From Ensifer adhaerens (GTDB taxonomy: Bacteria; Pseudomonadota; Alphaproteobacteria; Rhizobiales; Rhizobiaceae): a stretch of 53,159 nucleotides of DNA. The stretch covers positions 1 through 53,159 of the forward strand of contig NZ_LGAP01000039.1 of the NCBI RefSeq assembly GCF_001270265.1, given 5' to 3'. Shown here piece by piece: positions 42,826 through 52,180 of the stretch (the first letter of the stretch is position 1; the number at the start of each line of letters is the position of its first letter). Under the pieces are notes generated by a model. The model did not search any database and was not told the origin of the DNA. It worked only from the letters and a program-made list of their open reading frames with translations. A program made the position numbers and the translations under genes.

Positions 42826-43722
42826 ATGGACCTGCTGGCTGCCATGCGCTCGTTCCGCCGTGTCGTGGAACTTCAGAGCTTCAACAAGGCGGCGGAAGAG
42901 CGGGGGCAATCGAACGCGTCGATCAGCAAGCAGATCCGGCAGCTCGAGGCGCGCCTCGGCACAGTGCTGATCGTGCGCACGACGCGCCGCATGAGCCTGT
43001 CTGAGACAGGGCACAGCTACTTTGCAGAATGTTGCCGGCTGCTCGACGAACTAGACCATCTGGAACGGACGACCTCCGGGGAAGCCGGAGAGATCAATGG
43101 TCGGCTCCGGATCAATGCGCCCTTGTCCTTCGGCCTGACCGTACTCGCACCGATGCTGGCCCGCTTCATGACGCTTCATCAGCAGTTGAAGGTGGACATG
43201 AGACTTGACGACCATGTGCTCGACGTCGTGTCTGAGGGGTTCGACCTGTCCATCCGCGTGCGCGCGGCGCTCGCGGATTCATCCCTGGTTGCCAGGCGGC
43301 TGGGCGAGATCGAGCAATTCATCTGCGCAGCACCCGCCTACCTCTCAGCAAACGGCACGCCGACAGAGGTCGGCGATCTCAAGAACCATCATTGCCTGGC
43401 CTACCGCCTCGCCGACCAACCGGGCAACTGGGTGCTGGAAGGCCCAGACGGTGCAACGAGTATCGATGTGCCTGCACGCTTCGTCGTCGACAACAGCCTG
43501 ATGCTTTGCGAGATGATCCAGTCCGGCGTTGGCATCGGCGTCTTGCCGTCCTTCATCGCCAACCCGCTCCTTGCCAACGGCAAGCTCCTGCGGATCTTGC
43601 CGCAGCACAAGCTCGCCCGGCGCAGCATCTACGCGGTCTATCCGCCCAGCCGCCTGCTTCTGCCTAGGGTGAGGGTCTTCACCGAATTTCTCGCAGGCGA
43701 GCTTCGGCAAGCCGGTTTCTAG
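42826..43722 (+). CDS. LysR-family transcriptional regulator
   Basis: A 298-residue regulator with an N-terminal HTH (FNKAAEERGQSNASISKQIR, residues about 18-37) and a periplasmic-binding-like effector domain (INAPLSFGLTVLAPMLARF onward). The sequence is close to the CrgA/DsdC-like subgroup by eye. It likely controls the divergent cyclase gene. Confidence 0.9.
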   Translation: MDLLAAMRSFRRVVELQSFNKAAEERGQSNASISKQIRQLEARLGTVLIVRTTRRMSLSETGHSYFAECCRLLDELDHLERTTSGEAGEINGRLRINAPLSFGLTVLAPMLARFMTLHQQLKVDMRLDDHVLDVVSEGFDLSIRVRAALADSSLVARRLGEIEQFICAAPAYLSANGTPTEVGDLKNHHCLAYRLADQPGNWVLEGPDGATSIDVPARFVVDNSLMLCEMIQSGVGIGVLPSFIANPLLANGKLLRILPQHKLARRSIYAVYPPSRLLLPRVRVFTEFLAGELRQAGF

Positions 43723-43837
43723 CCAGGCTTGCGCGCGGGCAGCCGGCCGCAGGGCGATCACGCAATTTTGCGATGCGACGCCTCGCCTCGGCCGCGCTTA
43801 GGCCGATAATGAGCGGAAACGACCCGAAAGACCGCCG

Positions 43838-45136
43838 ATGCACAACGCGATGTCTAAGGTATTACAAACCGCGTTCCTGCTGGCGCTCATGTCTGCGGGC
43901 ACATTCGCGGCGAAACTGCCGCGGTCGGGCGATGCAGTCTTCGACCGCGTCATCGCGTTGGTGAACTCCGAGTTTCACGACGAAACCGCACTGGGCCGCT
44001 TCAACGAAACTGCGAGGAAAGAAATCGAAGCCGCGAGACCGGCGTTTTCCACGACCGGTTCTGTCGCGCGCGTTGATGCTGCGATCGACGTAGCGCTTGC
44101 CAGCCTGCAGGCGTCCCACAACGGCCGCTTCAGACCGGACACAATCGCCTACTTCGAGCTGAGCGACATCTTTCGTTTCGCCATCCGTGATGATCTGCGG
44201 CGGCTGTTTCCGCCGGAAGGAGACGTGAGCTATCCCGGCATCGGCATGGTCACGCAGGTGATAGGCAATGCCAGGTTCGTGAGCGATGTCTATGATGGCT
44301 CTCCGGCAGCAAAGGCAGGCGTCATCATGGGCGACGAGATCCTCGCCGTCGATGGATTGCCCTATCGCGAAATCGCCTCCTTTAAAGGTAAGGTCGGGCA
44401 GTCGGTCGACGTCCGTCTGCGCCGCAAGGCCAACGCGGCGCCAATAGGTGTCAAGGTTGCGGTCGAACGGATGCGCCCGCTCCCAACATTCGAAAAGGCG
44501 ATCAAGAACAGCATCGCAGTCAGCAAACGCGACGGAAGAACGATCGGCTATGTCAGGTTCTGGACCCTGTCAACGCGCGACGGGCTGGATATCGTCGCAC
44601 GCGAGCTTTCGGACGGTCGCCTGAGCGCTGTCGACGGTGTGGTCGTGGACCTTCGCGGACGCTGGGGTGGTGGTGCGGCGGACGCCGCCGAACTCTTCGT
44701 AGGTGACACGCCGTCGTTCCGGTTGATCCCGCGGCATGGGCAAGCGACATTCGCAAATGTTCGCTGGCGCGGTCCGGTGGTGGCGCTGGTCGATGAGGGC
44801 ACGCGCAGCGGCCTCGAGCTTTTCGCCTATGCGCTCAGGATAAACGGCATTCCGCTGGTGGGCGAGCGCACCGCCGGCGCCCTGTTGGCAGGCCGTGCCT
44901 ATATCCTCCCCGACGACAGTCTGCTGGAAATTGCCGTCTCCGATGCGGTCATCGACGACGACGTCCGGCTGGAAGGAAACGGAATAGCCCCGGACATTCG
45001 TGTCGACCTTCCCCTCGCCTATGCCGCCGGCCGAGATCCGCAACGGGAAGCCGCGGTCTTAGAGATTCTTCGGCTTCTTGCCGACGGCACCTCGGACCGC
45101 ATCGTCACGCCACGCCTGCCGTCGCTGACACGGTGA
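43838..45136 (+). CDS. Secreted S41-family protease-like protein with PDZ domain
   Basis: A 432-residue protein with a signal peptide, a PDZ domain (VYDGSPAAKAGVIMGDEILA, near residues 150-170) and an S41 domain (DGVVVDLRGRWGGG; nucleophile serine in DEGTRSGLELFAYAL). The usual GEKTxGKG lysine motif reads GERTAGALL, so the general-base lysine appears to be missing. It may be inactive or use another base. It ends 37 bases before the convergent decarboxylase gene. Confidence 0.82.
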   Translation: MHNAMSKVLQTAFLLALMSAGTFAAKLPRSGDAVFDRVIALVNSEFHDETALGRFNETARKEIEAARPAFSTTGSVARVDAAIDVALASLQASHNGRFRPDTIAYFELSDIFRFAIRDDLRRLFPPEGDVSYPGIGMVTQVIGNARFVSDVYDGSPAAKAGVIMGDEILAVDGLPYREIASFKGKVGQSVDVRLRRKANAAPIGVKVAVERMRPLPTFEKAIKNSIAVSKRDGRTIGYVRFWTLSTRDGLDIVARELSDGRLSAVDGVVVDLRGRWGGGAADAAELFVGDTPSFRLIPRHGQATFANVRWRGPVVALVDEGTRSGLELFAYALRINGIPLVGERTAGALLAGRAYILPDDSLLEIAVSDAVIDDDVRLEGNGIAPDIRVDLPLAYAAGRDPQREAAVLEILRLLADGTSDRIVTPRLPSLTR

Positions 45137-45173
45137 CGACAAACGTCACGCCTTTGCCCCGTTGCAGGGTCAT

Positions 45174-46661
45174 TCAGGCTGCCGCGTTCGCCCAAACGAT
45201 TTCCCGACCAAGCCGGACGACCTCGTCGACGAGCAGCTGCAAGTCCTGCCGTCTGGTGCGGTGATTGTTGATCGCGACCCTCAGGCAATGCTCACCGTGC
45301 ACGGTCGTGTCGGAGAGAACTGCGGTGCCTGCATCCTGCAGGCGCAGCATGATCTCGGTGTTGAGCGCTTTCAATTCTTCGCCGTGCTTGCCTTCGCTGC
45401 GGTAACGGAAGCAGACGATATTGATGTTGGTCGGCGCCACCAGTTCGAGCGAAGGCTCAGCCTCGATCAGGCCGCTCAGATATTGTCCCTGGGCTATGTT
45501 CTGGTCGACGAGCCGGCCGAACTTGGCGATGCCGTGCTCCTTCAGCGACATCCAGATCTTCAGCGCCCGGAAGCCGCGTGTCGTCTGCAGGCCATAGTCG
45601 TAAAGCCAGGGCGCTGCGGCCAGACCGCGCGTGGTTGCCACCAGATATTCCGGCGTCACTGCAAAGGTCCCGCGATGGGCCGAAGCATCCTGGATCAACA
45701 CGCAGCCAGCCTCGAATGGCGCGTGCAGCCACTTGTGCGGGTCGAGCGCCACCGAATTGGCCTTCTCGATCCCGGCGACGCGAAAGCGGTTCTCAGGAGC
45801 AATGGCGATCAACGCGCCGATGCAGCCATCGACGTGCAGCCAGAGGTCTTCTTCTGCCGCCAATGCTGCGAGCGCCTGCAGATCATCGATAGCGCCGGTG
45901 TTGACGGTGCCAGCTGTCGCGATCACGCAGGCAGGCATGTACCCCGCCGCGCGATCTTCCGTGATCGCACGCCTCAGCGCATCCACATCGATGCGCAGTT
46001 CGGCGTCGGTCGGAATGCGCCGGAGCGCATGATTTCCAAGCCCAAGCGTCTCCATCGCCTTGCGGTGACAACTGTGCATCTGGTCGGAACCGTAGTAGCG
46101 CAACGGCCGCGCGATTGCCGCAACACCAAGCTCCCGGACATCGACGCCGGCTTTGACGTTACGGGCGACGGTAAGGCCGATGATGTTGGCAACCGATCCA
46201 CCGCTGACGAGCGTGCCGCTGGACGAGGCTGGAAATCCCAGCATCTCCTTACACCAATTGACGACCTGCTGGTCCATGAGTGCTGCGGCATGATTGCCGC
46301 CGCCCAGATTGGAGCCTTGGACGGCGGCAAGAAAGTCGCCGAGTGCTCCGGTGAAATTGCTCGACCCCATGTACCAGGACCAGAAACGCGGATGGATATT
46401 ACCCATTGGGTAACCCAAAATACTCGCAGCCACCTCGCGGTAGACTTCGTCCGTCGGCGTCGGCGACCGGGGCAGCGCTGTGGCGAACGATGCGCGGACT
46501 TCCTCCGGCATATCCTGCCAGACACGTCGATCGCGGATTCCACTGATGTAATCGATGGCGTCATCGATGATCCGGTGTGACAAAGCCCGTAGCGCAGCCC
46601 AGTCTTGTGGGTCAAGCGTGTCTTCCTCGACGGGCTCGTGTTCTGTCGGCGATACAGCCAT
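45174..46661 (-). CDS. Group II PLP-dependent decarboxylase
   Basis: A 495-residue decarboxylase of the glutamate/aromatic L-amino acid type. PLP lysine is in DPHKWLHAPF; other conserved parts are HPRFWSWYMGSSN, LVSGGSVANIIGL, TAGTVNTGAIDD and HVDGCIGA. The substrate cannot be told from sequence; the indole/aromatic branch is likely. It lies 50 bases downstream of the methyltransferase gene, so they may be co-transcribed. Confidence 0.88.
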   Translation of the reverse strand: MAVSPTEHEPVEEDTLDPQDWAALRALSHRIIDDAIDYISGIRDRRVWQDMPEEVRASFATALPRSPTPTDEVYREVAASILGYPMGNIHPRFWSWYMGSSNFTGALGDFLAAVQGSNLGGGNHAAALMDQQVVNWCKEMLGFPASSSGTLVSGGSVANIIGLTVARNVKAGVDVRELGVAAIARPLRYYGSDQMHSCHRKAMETLGLGNHALRRIPTDAELRIDVDALRRAITEDRAAGYMPACVIATAGTVNTGAIDDLQALAALAAEEDLWLHVDGCIGALIAIAPENRFRVAGIEKANSVALDPHKWLHAPFEAGCVLIQDASAHRGTFAVTPEYLVATTRGLAAAPWLYDYGLQTTRGFRALKIWMSLKEHGIAKFGRLVDQNIAQGQYLSGLIEAEPSLELVAPTNINIVCFRYRSEGKHGEELKALNTEIMLRLQDAGTAVLSDTTVHGEHCLRVAINNHRTRRQDLQLLVDEVVRLGREIVWANAAA

Positions 46662-46711
46662 TCAGGCCTCCCACACTGCGGATGTTTGTTCTAGGAACTG
46701 TGTTGCCGCCT

Positions 46712-47560
46712 TTATTTCCGTGTTCCAGTGACAATCGTGGCGGTGGAACGTAACTCGACCCTGTCGACGCGCATGGACTGACGCGCCAGATCAAGAACTT
46801 CATCTTTGATCGCCTCGCGCGTCGCGGCGTCCGCTTGAGCCAGCCCGGCGACCACGGGCGCAGCTATTTCGGTCATGAAGGTCCAATACCGTTCGGGCGT
46901 CTCGTGCACCATCGTCGTCGAAATCTCCTGTTCGTCGACATCTACCAAACCGGCGTCGGCGAATGCCGCCGACATCATGCCCTCGGCGGCACAACGAAAC
47001 AGGCCGGGTGCTCCAGGCATCGGCGCAGGCAAGGTCACGTGGCGCGCGATCGTTGCCATGACTGTCGTCGCCCAGGGATTTTTTTCAGGCCCGCTCCAAA
47101 CAGCGGCACAAACACGCGCGCCAGGTTTCGCCACACGGGCGAATTGTCGCGCCGCCGAGCCGATCTCCGGGAAAAACATAAACCCGAACCGACACAGTAC
47201 TGCGTCGAAAGATTTATCAGCAAACGGTAGGGTGCTTGCGTCGCATATCTCGGTTGTAAAATTGCTGAGACCGCGATGTCGGGCATTCTCGGCGGCCACC
47301 TGGAGCATGCGCTCGGAAAGGTCTGTTACCGTGACGCGGCCATTCGGGATCAAGGCGGCGGCCGTTAGTCCGGGTTCGCCAGTCCCGGCCGCGACATCAA
47401 GAACATGGTCACCATCCCTGAGCTTGGCCTGGTGGATCATTGCATCGCCGAACGGGGCGAGCCAGCCCAACACCAACTCGTCCCATTTCTTCCAGCCGGT
47501 TGAGAACCGGTCCCAGATATCTTTCTGCTGCTCACGGATCTGGTCGAGATTATTGGACAT
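46712..47560 (-). CDS. SAM-dependent methyltransferase (UbiE/Coq5-like)
   Basis: A 282-residue class I methyltransferase. Motif I is HVLDVAAGTGEPGLTAA, followed by VTVTDLSERMLQVA and FDAVLCRFGFMFF. The ATG has GGAGG upstream. With the decarboxylase it could modify an amine, but this is inference. Confidence 0.85.
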   Translation of the reverse strand: MSNNLDQIREQQKDIWDRFSTGWKKWDELVLGWLAPFGDAMIHQAKLRDGDHVLDVAAGTGEPGLTAAALIPNGRVTVTDLSERMLQVAAENARHRGLSNFTTEICDASTLPFADKSFDAVLCRFGFMFFPEIGSAARQFARVAKPGARVCAAVWSGPEKNPWATTVMATIARHVTLPAPMPGAPGLFRCAAEGMMSAAFADAGLVDVDEQEISTTMVHETPERYWTFMTEIAAPVVAGLAQADAATREAIKDEVLDLARQSMRVDRVELRSTATIVTGTRK

Positions 47561-47839
47561 GCACGTTCCTCCAGTGGATGCGCTTTCCTGTCTCGTCGGT
47601 CGGAACTATGGGCCTTCTGGATAAGGATACAATCAATTTCGTGCCTATTGGGGCGCGCGCCCGCACTGTTGTCTATGCCCCGTCGAACTAAATTTAGCAG
47701 TTCGAATGCTGTTGCTTGGGCAACAGGGCCCACTCAAATTACCTTCGGCTGATCTGCATAACGACAATCGGCGCTAGGGAGACCGGGCTCGGCAGGCTAT
47801 ATTTCCCCTGTGGAGATCGTGACGGAGAGATTCGCATCG

Positions 47840-49648
47840 ATGCCGAACCCTACAAACGGCAAGAACAATGGTCGGGTAGAGGCCAACGACGAACAACCCC
47901 TCAGCGCCCAGTTGCGGATGATGCACGCGGCCTTCATGGCTTCGCCACTCCGAAACCGGATCATCTGGCTCGCCCTCGGTATCCTGACGGTGATCGTGAC
48001 GACGGCCTTCGGTCAGATCATCCTCAATCGATGGTACAAACCTTTCTACGACACGCTGGAGCGACGCGATCTGCAGGCATTCCTGCACCAGCTCGTGGTC
48101 TTCGCCCAGATCGCCGGTGCGCTGCTCGTTCTCAATGTGCTGCAGACATGGCTTGGCCAGCTTGTTCGGCTGAAGCTACGGGAAGGCCTGACGCTCGACC
48201 TCATCAACGAATGGATGAAGCCGACGCGCGCCTTCCGGCTGGCCAATGCCGGCGCCATTGGCATCAATCCCGACCAGCGTATCCACGAAGACGCACGCCA
48301 TCTCTCGGATCTCTCGGCCGGGTTGACGATCGGCCTGATCCAATCGGGCATCCTGCTCACTGGCTTCATCGGCGTGCTCTGGTCGCTGTCAGACGGGTTC
48401 GTCTTCCACATCTCAGGCATGGCCATCAACATCCCGGGCTATATGGTCTGGGCTGCGATTCTCTACGCGGGCACGGCGTCATGGCTGAGCTGGCTCGTCG
48501 GTCGTCCATTGGTCAAGCTCAACGGCGAACATTACGCCCGCGAGGCGTCGCTGCGCTTCTCGCTGATGCGCATCAACGAGCACATCGAGGCGGTTTCGCT
48601 GTCATCGGGCGAGGCAAACGAGAAACGCCGGCTGCAAGCCGACCTGTCGTCGGTTCTCGAGATCAGCCAAAGCCTGCTGCTCGCCGTCACGCGGCTGACC
48701 TGGGTCACGGCGGGTTATGGCTGGATCACCGTCGTCGCGCCGATCGTCATCGCCTCGCCCGTCTATTTTGCCGGCAATCTCAGCTTTGGCGGTCTGATGA
48801 TGGCGGTCGGTGCCTTCAATCAGGTGCACGCGTCGCTGCGCTGGTTCGTCGATAACATCGGCGCCATTGCCGACTGGCGCGCGACATTGATGCGCGTCGC
48901 CGCCTTCCGCTCGGCGCTGCTCGTCATCGACGACCGGCACGAAGGCGACAAGCGGATCGAATTCGTTACGGCGGACGGCCCGCAGATGATGTTCGATCAT
49001 ATCGAAATCGTCTCGGCCGCCGGCTGCATCAAGCTCTCCGAGCCGAATGTCACAATCAATCCGGGCGAACGGGTGCTTGTCACCGGCGCGCCGGAGGTTG
49101 AAAAAGCGCCGTTCTTCAGGGCCATTGCTGGCCTCTGGCCCTGGGGGCACGGCCGCATCTCGCTTCCGATTGATGACGGCCTCGCCTTCGTTTCGCGATC
49201 GCCGTACTTTGCACCAGGCACGCTGGAGGAAGTGCTCGCCTTTCCCAAAACGCCCGACACCTTCAAGAACGGCGAACTCAGCGGCGTGCTTTCCAAGGTT
49301 GGCCTTGGCCGCCTCGCCGACCGCCTCGACCAGGACATGCGCAAGAAACTCAATCTAAGCGAAGTGGAAATGCGCCTTCTGGCGATTGCGCGCCTCGGGC
49401 TGCACAAGCCGCGTTGGCTGATCATCGACGAGGCATTGGACACGCTGGAGGACGATACCTATCGCAAGGTCATGACCTTCCTCGACCAGGAAATGGGCAA
49501 AGCGGCAATCGTCAACATCGGTCGCAAGGAACGCGCCAACGGCTTCTTCACCCGCGTGCTGGAACTCGAAAAGGACGCCGCCGGCGGTTCGTTGCGTCTG
49601 ATCCGGCCAAAGAGCCTGCGCCCGACCAATCCACAACTGGTCGATTGA
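47840..49648 (+). CDS. ABC transporter permease with degenerate ATPase domain (YddA/SbmA-like)
   Basis: A 602-residue half-transporter: an ABC_membrane_2 domain with six helices (residues about 40-330, including FGQIILNRWYKPFYDTLERR as in SbmA/BacA and YddA), then a nucleotide-binding domain. The Walker A reads GAPEVEKAPF (about residue 416) in place of GxxGxGKST, and the signature reads LNLSEVEMRLL in place of LSGGQ. Walker B (WLIIDEALD) is kept. ATP hydrolysis is doubtful. The ATG with GGAGAG upstream is preferred to a GTG ten codons earlier. Confidence 0.82.
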   Translation: MPNPTNGKNNGRVEANDEQPLSAQLRMMHAAFMASPLRNRIIWLALGILTVIVTTAFGQIILNRWYKPFYDTLERRDLQAFLHQLVVFAQIAGALLVLNVLQTWLGQLVRLKLREGLTLDLINEWMKPTRAFRLANAGAIGINPDQRIHEDARHLSDLSAGLTIGLIQSGILLTGFIGVLWSLSDGFVFHISGMAINIPGYMVWAAILYAGTASWLSWLVGRPLVKLNGEHYAREASLRFSLMRINEHIEAVSLSSGEANEKRRLQADLSSVLEISQSLLLAVTRLTWVTAGYGWITVVAPIVIASPVYFAGNLSFGGLMMAVGAFNQVHASLRWFVDNIGAIADWRATLMRVAAFRSALLVIDDRHEGDKRIEFVTADGPQMMFDHIEIVSAAGCIKLSEPNVTINPGERVLVTGAPEVEKAPFFRAIAGLWPWGHGRISLPIDDGLAFVSRSPYFAPGTLEEVLAFPKTPDTFKNGELSGVLSKVGLGRLADRLDQDMRKKLNLSEVEMRLLAIARLGLHKPRWLIIDEALDTLEDDTYRKVMTFLDQEMGKAAIVNIGRKERANGFFTRVLELEKDAAGGSLRLIRPKSLRPTNPQLVD

Positions 49649-49705
49649 CAGCGCCTGCGCTGAAGGCAGTACATTAAATTGCTAACGCATCCATTTGATT
49701 AAAAA

Positions 49706-49736
49706 GAAACAGCGCCTTCTCGGAAGGCGCTGTTTC
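49706..49736 (-). terminator. Rho-independent terminator of allE
   Basis: A 14-bp perfect stem (GAAACAGCGCCTTC) with a 3-base loop is followed on the minus strand by TTTTT, 24 bases after allE. Confidence 0.9.
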
Positions 49737-49759
49737 GGTAGACAATGTTGCCGCGGATC

Positions 49760-50587
49760 TTAGCGCGCGCGCAGTTTCATGTGACGGTTGACGTCCTTGT
49801 AGAGCAGATAGCGGAACTTGCCGGGGCCGCCGGCGTAGCAGGCCTGCGGGCAGAATGCTCGAAGCCACATGTAGTCGCCGGCTTCGACTTCGACCCAGTC
49901 CTGGTTGAGCCGATAGACGGCCTTGCCCTCGAGCACGTAGAGGCCGTGCTCCATCACGTGGGTTTCGGCAAAGGGAATGATCGCGCCCGGCTCGAAGGTC
50001 ACGATGGTCATGTGCATGTCGTGCCGGAGATCGGTCGGGTCGACGAAACGCGTCGTTGCCCACTTCCCCTCTGTTCCGGGCATGGCGGCGGGCGTGATTT
50101 CGGCCTCGTTGGTGAAGAAGGCTTCGGGAGCGGGAAGGCCGTCGACGAACTCGTAGGCCTTGCGGACCCAATGGAAGCGAACGGGTGCTTCACTTCTGTT
50201 ATGCGCCGCCCAGTTGCTGGCAGGTGGAATGAAGGCGAAGCCGCCGGGCAGCATCCGATGTTCCTTCCCGTCGAGCGTGACGGTCAGTTCACCCTCGACG
50301 ACGAACAGCGCACCCTCGGCGCCCTCGTCGAGTTCCGGCCGGTCACTGCCGCCGCCGGGAGCGATTTCCATGATGTACTGCGAAAATGTTTCAGCAAAAC
50401 CGGACAATGGACGCGACAATATCCACAGGCGGGTCTTGTCCCAGAACGGCAGATAGCTGGTGACGATGTCCATCATCACGCCCTTCGGAATCACCGCATA
50501 GGCTTCGGTGAAGACCGCGCGGTCGGTCAGGAGCTGCGTTTGTGCCGGCGCGCCGCCTTGGGGCGCATAGTAGTTACGACCAGTCAT
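49760..50587 (-). CDS. allE: (S)-ureidoglycine aminohydrolase
   Basis: A 275-residue bicupin. Segments LPFWDKTRLWILSRPLSGF, GAEGALFVVEGELTVTLDG, AFIPPASNWAAHN and AETHVMEHGLYVLEGKAVY match AllE/UglY; the metal-binding H, E and H in the second cupin are visible. It releases ammonia from ureidoglycine in purine (allantoin) breakdown. It begins 75 bases after the GntR gene and is in the same orientation. Confidence 0.9.
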   Translation of the reverse strand: MTGRNYYAPQGGAPAQTQLLTDRAVFTEAYAVIPKGVMMDIVTSYLPFWDKTRLWILSRPLSGFAETFSQYIMEIAPGGGSDRPELDEGAEGALFVVEGELTVTLDGKEHRMLPGGFAFIPPASNWAAHNRSEAPVRFHWVRKAYEFVDGLPAPEAFFTNEAEITPAAMPGTEGKWATTRFVDPTDLRHDMHMTIVTFEPGAIIPFAETHVMEHGLYVLEGKAVYRLNQDWVEVEAGDYMWLRAFCPQACYAGGPGKFRYLLYKDVNRHMKLRAR

Positions 50588-50662
50588 TTCCGTCCTTCAG
50601 TTCTCAAACAGGCGCCGCCTCCTCACAAGAGCGGCGCGGTTGGGGTTATTGCCAATGGAATG

Positions 50663-51349
50663 TCAAAGCAGCGCGGCGCGCAGGTCGCGCGGCTGATCCT
50701 TCTCTTCATCGAGATCCAGTTCCGCCTCGACGTGGTGCAGATGTTCGGCCATCTCCCGGACCGCCGTGCCCCCGCCCCCCCCCGCGATGCGGTCGACGAC
50801 CGCCATATGTTCGTCCGGCCCGCAATTGTGCAGGTGGTTCGAACGGTACATGGCGGTGATCAGCGAGGTTCTCGAAACCAAGTCCCGCAGGATGCCGAAG
50901 AGGAAGGCGGAGCCGGAGAGTTCCGCCAAAAGCAGATGGAATCCGCCGGAAAGACGAACGATTGCAGACAGATCACCTGCCCTGCCCGCAATCCGCTCTT
51001 CATCGATATGAGAGCGCATGCGCTCGATGTCTTCCACTGTGGCGCGCTCGCACAGGCGCTCAACGACGCGTTGTTCGATCGCCCTTCTGGTGACGAAGAC
51101 GTCCCGCGCTTCGTCCACAGACGGCTCGGACACGAAGGCGCCACGGTTTGGCATGATCGTGACCAGCCCATCCCGTTCCAGCGCGGTCAGCGCCTGGCGG
51201 ATACGGGCTCGACTGACGGAGAAAATCTCGGCAAGCTGCTCTTCCTTGAGGCGGGTGCCGGGACGCAGCCGCCGCTCCGCGATTGCAAGCCAGATCTTCT
51301 CACAAATGATAGCCGTCGGCGCTCCGGCGGTTTCGTCCGCATTGTACAT
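50663..51349 (-). CDS. GntR-family regulator (FCD/VanR-type)
   Basis: A 228-residue regulator with a winged helix (EEQLAEIFSVSRARIRQAL) and an FCD ligand domain (RRAIEQRVVERLCERA, FHLLLAELSG, DEHMAVVDRIA). I chose the ATG with GGGAGA five bases upstream; earlier in-frame ATGs exist. A run of nine cytosines near 50775 encodes a glycine tract and could slip. Its operator lies in the divergent region, so it probably controls the ureide genes on both sides. Confidence 0.88.
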   Translation of the reverse strand: MYNADETAGAPTAIICEKIWLAIAERRLRPGTRLKEEQLAEIFSVSRARIRQALTALERDGLVTIMPNRGAFVSEPSVDEARDVFVTRRAIEQRVVERLCERATVEDIERMRSHIDEERIAGRAGDLSAIVRLSGGFHLLLAELSGSAFLFGILRDLVSRTSLITAMYRSNHLHNCGPDEHMAVVDRIAGGGGGTAVREMAEHLHHVEAELDLDEEKDQPRDLRAALL

Positions 51350-51427
51350 GAAATCTCCCATAGCCGTTCGCATACTCTGGCCGGCCAGCTCTCAAAGTCA
51401 ATTCCACTCACTGCAGTTTGATATTGA

Positions 51428-51451
51428 CTACAAAATTGTAGACAATATTGT
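51428..51451. promoter_or_regulatory. Overlapping GntR operator dyads
   Basis: CTACAAAATTGTAG, ATTGTAGACAAT and ACAATATTGT overlap. TTGTAGACAA fits the TNGT-N-NACNA pattern of FCD-type GntR sites. The position between the divergent genes suits control in both directions. Confidence 0.6.
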
Positions 51452-51541
51452 GTACCGTAACTTGATATGCTGTGGCAACCACTTAAACATCGGCTATCGA
51501 CTGGTTTGACAACCGACCGTACCCGACCCGAGAGCTCATTG

Positions 51542-52177
51542 ATGGACTTCGACTTCACCGAACTGCCCGCCCAGGACCGCTACCGGTTGCTGACAAATTT
51601 CATCGGTCCGCGCCCGATCGCACTCGTGTCTACGCTCTCGCCAAACGGCCAGGACAACGCCGCGCCGATGAGCTTTTTCAACGTCTTCTCACACGATCCG
51701 CCCATCGTGATCCTGGGCATTCAGACACGCCCGAACGGCGAAGAGAAAGACACGGTCAGCAACATCCGGCGCACAAGCGAGTTCGTCGTCAACATGGTCG
51801 ATATGGCAATCGCCGACCAGATGCTCGTCTGCGGCCTCACCTTCGAACCGGATGTCGACGAGGTGGCGATGGCCGGGCTCACAGCAGCCGATGGCGTCAA
51901 GGTCGGTGCGCGCCGCATCGTCGAATCGCCTTGTTCTATGGAGTGCCGGGTCGAGCGGCTGATCGAATACGACCGCCGGGTCATTGTGCTGGGCGAGGTC
52001 GTCCACATGCATGTGCGCAAGGACTGCCTGGATGACAACGGCCACTATGTCGATCCGTCGAGCTATCAACCAATCGCGCGACTTCACGCAAACAACTACA
52101 TCACCTCCGATCGACAGTTCGAGATGCGGGCACCCGACATCGCGTCCTTTGCCGCTCCCAAATCGAAAACGAACTGA
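51542..52177 (+). CDS. Flavin reductase-family protein
   Basis: A 211-residue split-barrel flavoprotein: YRLLTNFIGPRPIALVSTLS, NAAPMSFFNVFSHDPP and EFVVNMVD. This subgroup (DIM6/NTAB) is often found beside catabolic oxygenases or stands alone. Its link to ureide metabolism is by position only. It ends three bases before the racemase start. Confidence 0.85.
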   Translation: MDFDFTELPAQDRYRLLTNFIGPRPIALVSTLSPNGQDNAAPMSFFNVFSHDPPIVILGIQTRPNGEEKDTVSNIRRTSEFVVNMVDMAIADQMLVCGLTFEPDVDEVAMAGLTAADGVKVGARRIVESPCSMECRVERLIEYDRRVIVLGEVVHMHVRKDCLDDNGHYVDPSSYQPIARLHANNYITSDRQFEMRAPDIASFAAPKSKTN

Positions 52178-52180
52178 TCC

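Noticed and set aside
45162-46580. 472-codon open frame on the plus strand
   Set aside because: Antisense to the PLP decarboxylase, which has clear active-site motifs.
49745-51421. 558-codon open frame on the plus strand
   Set aside because: Antisense to allE and the GntR gene; spans their intergenic gap and terminator.
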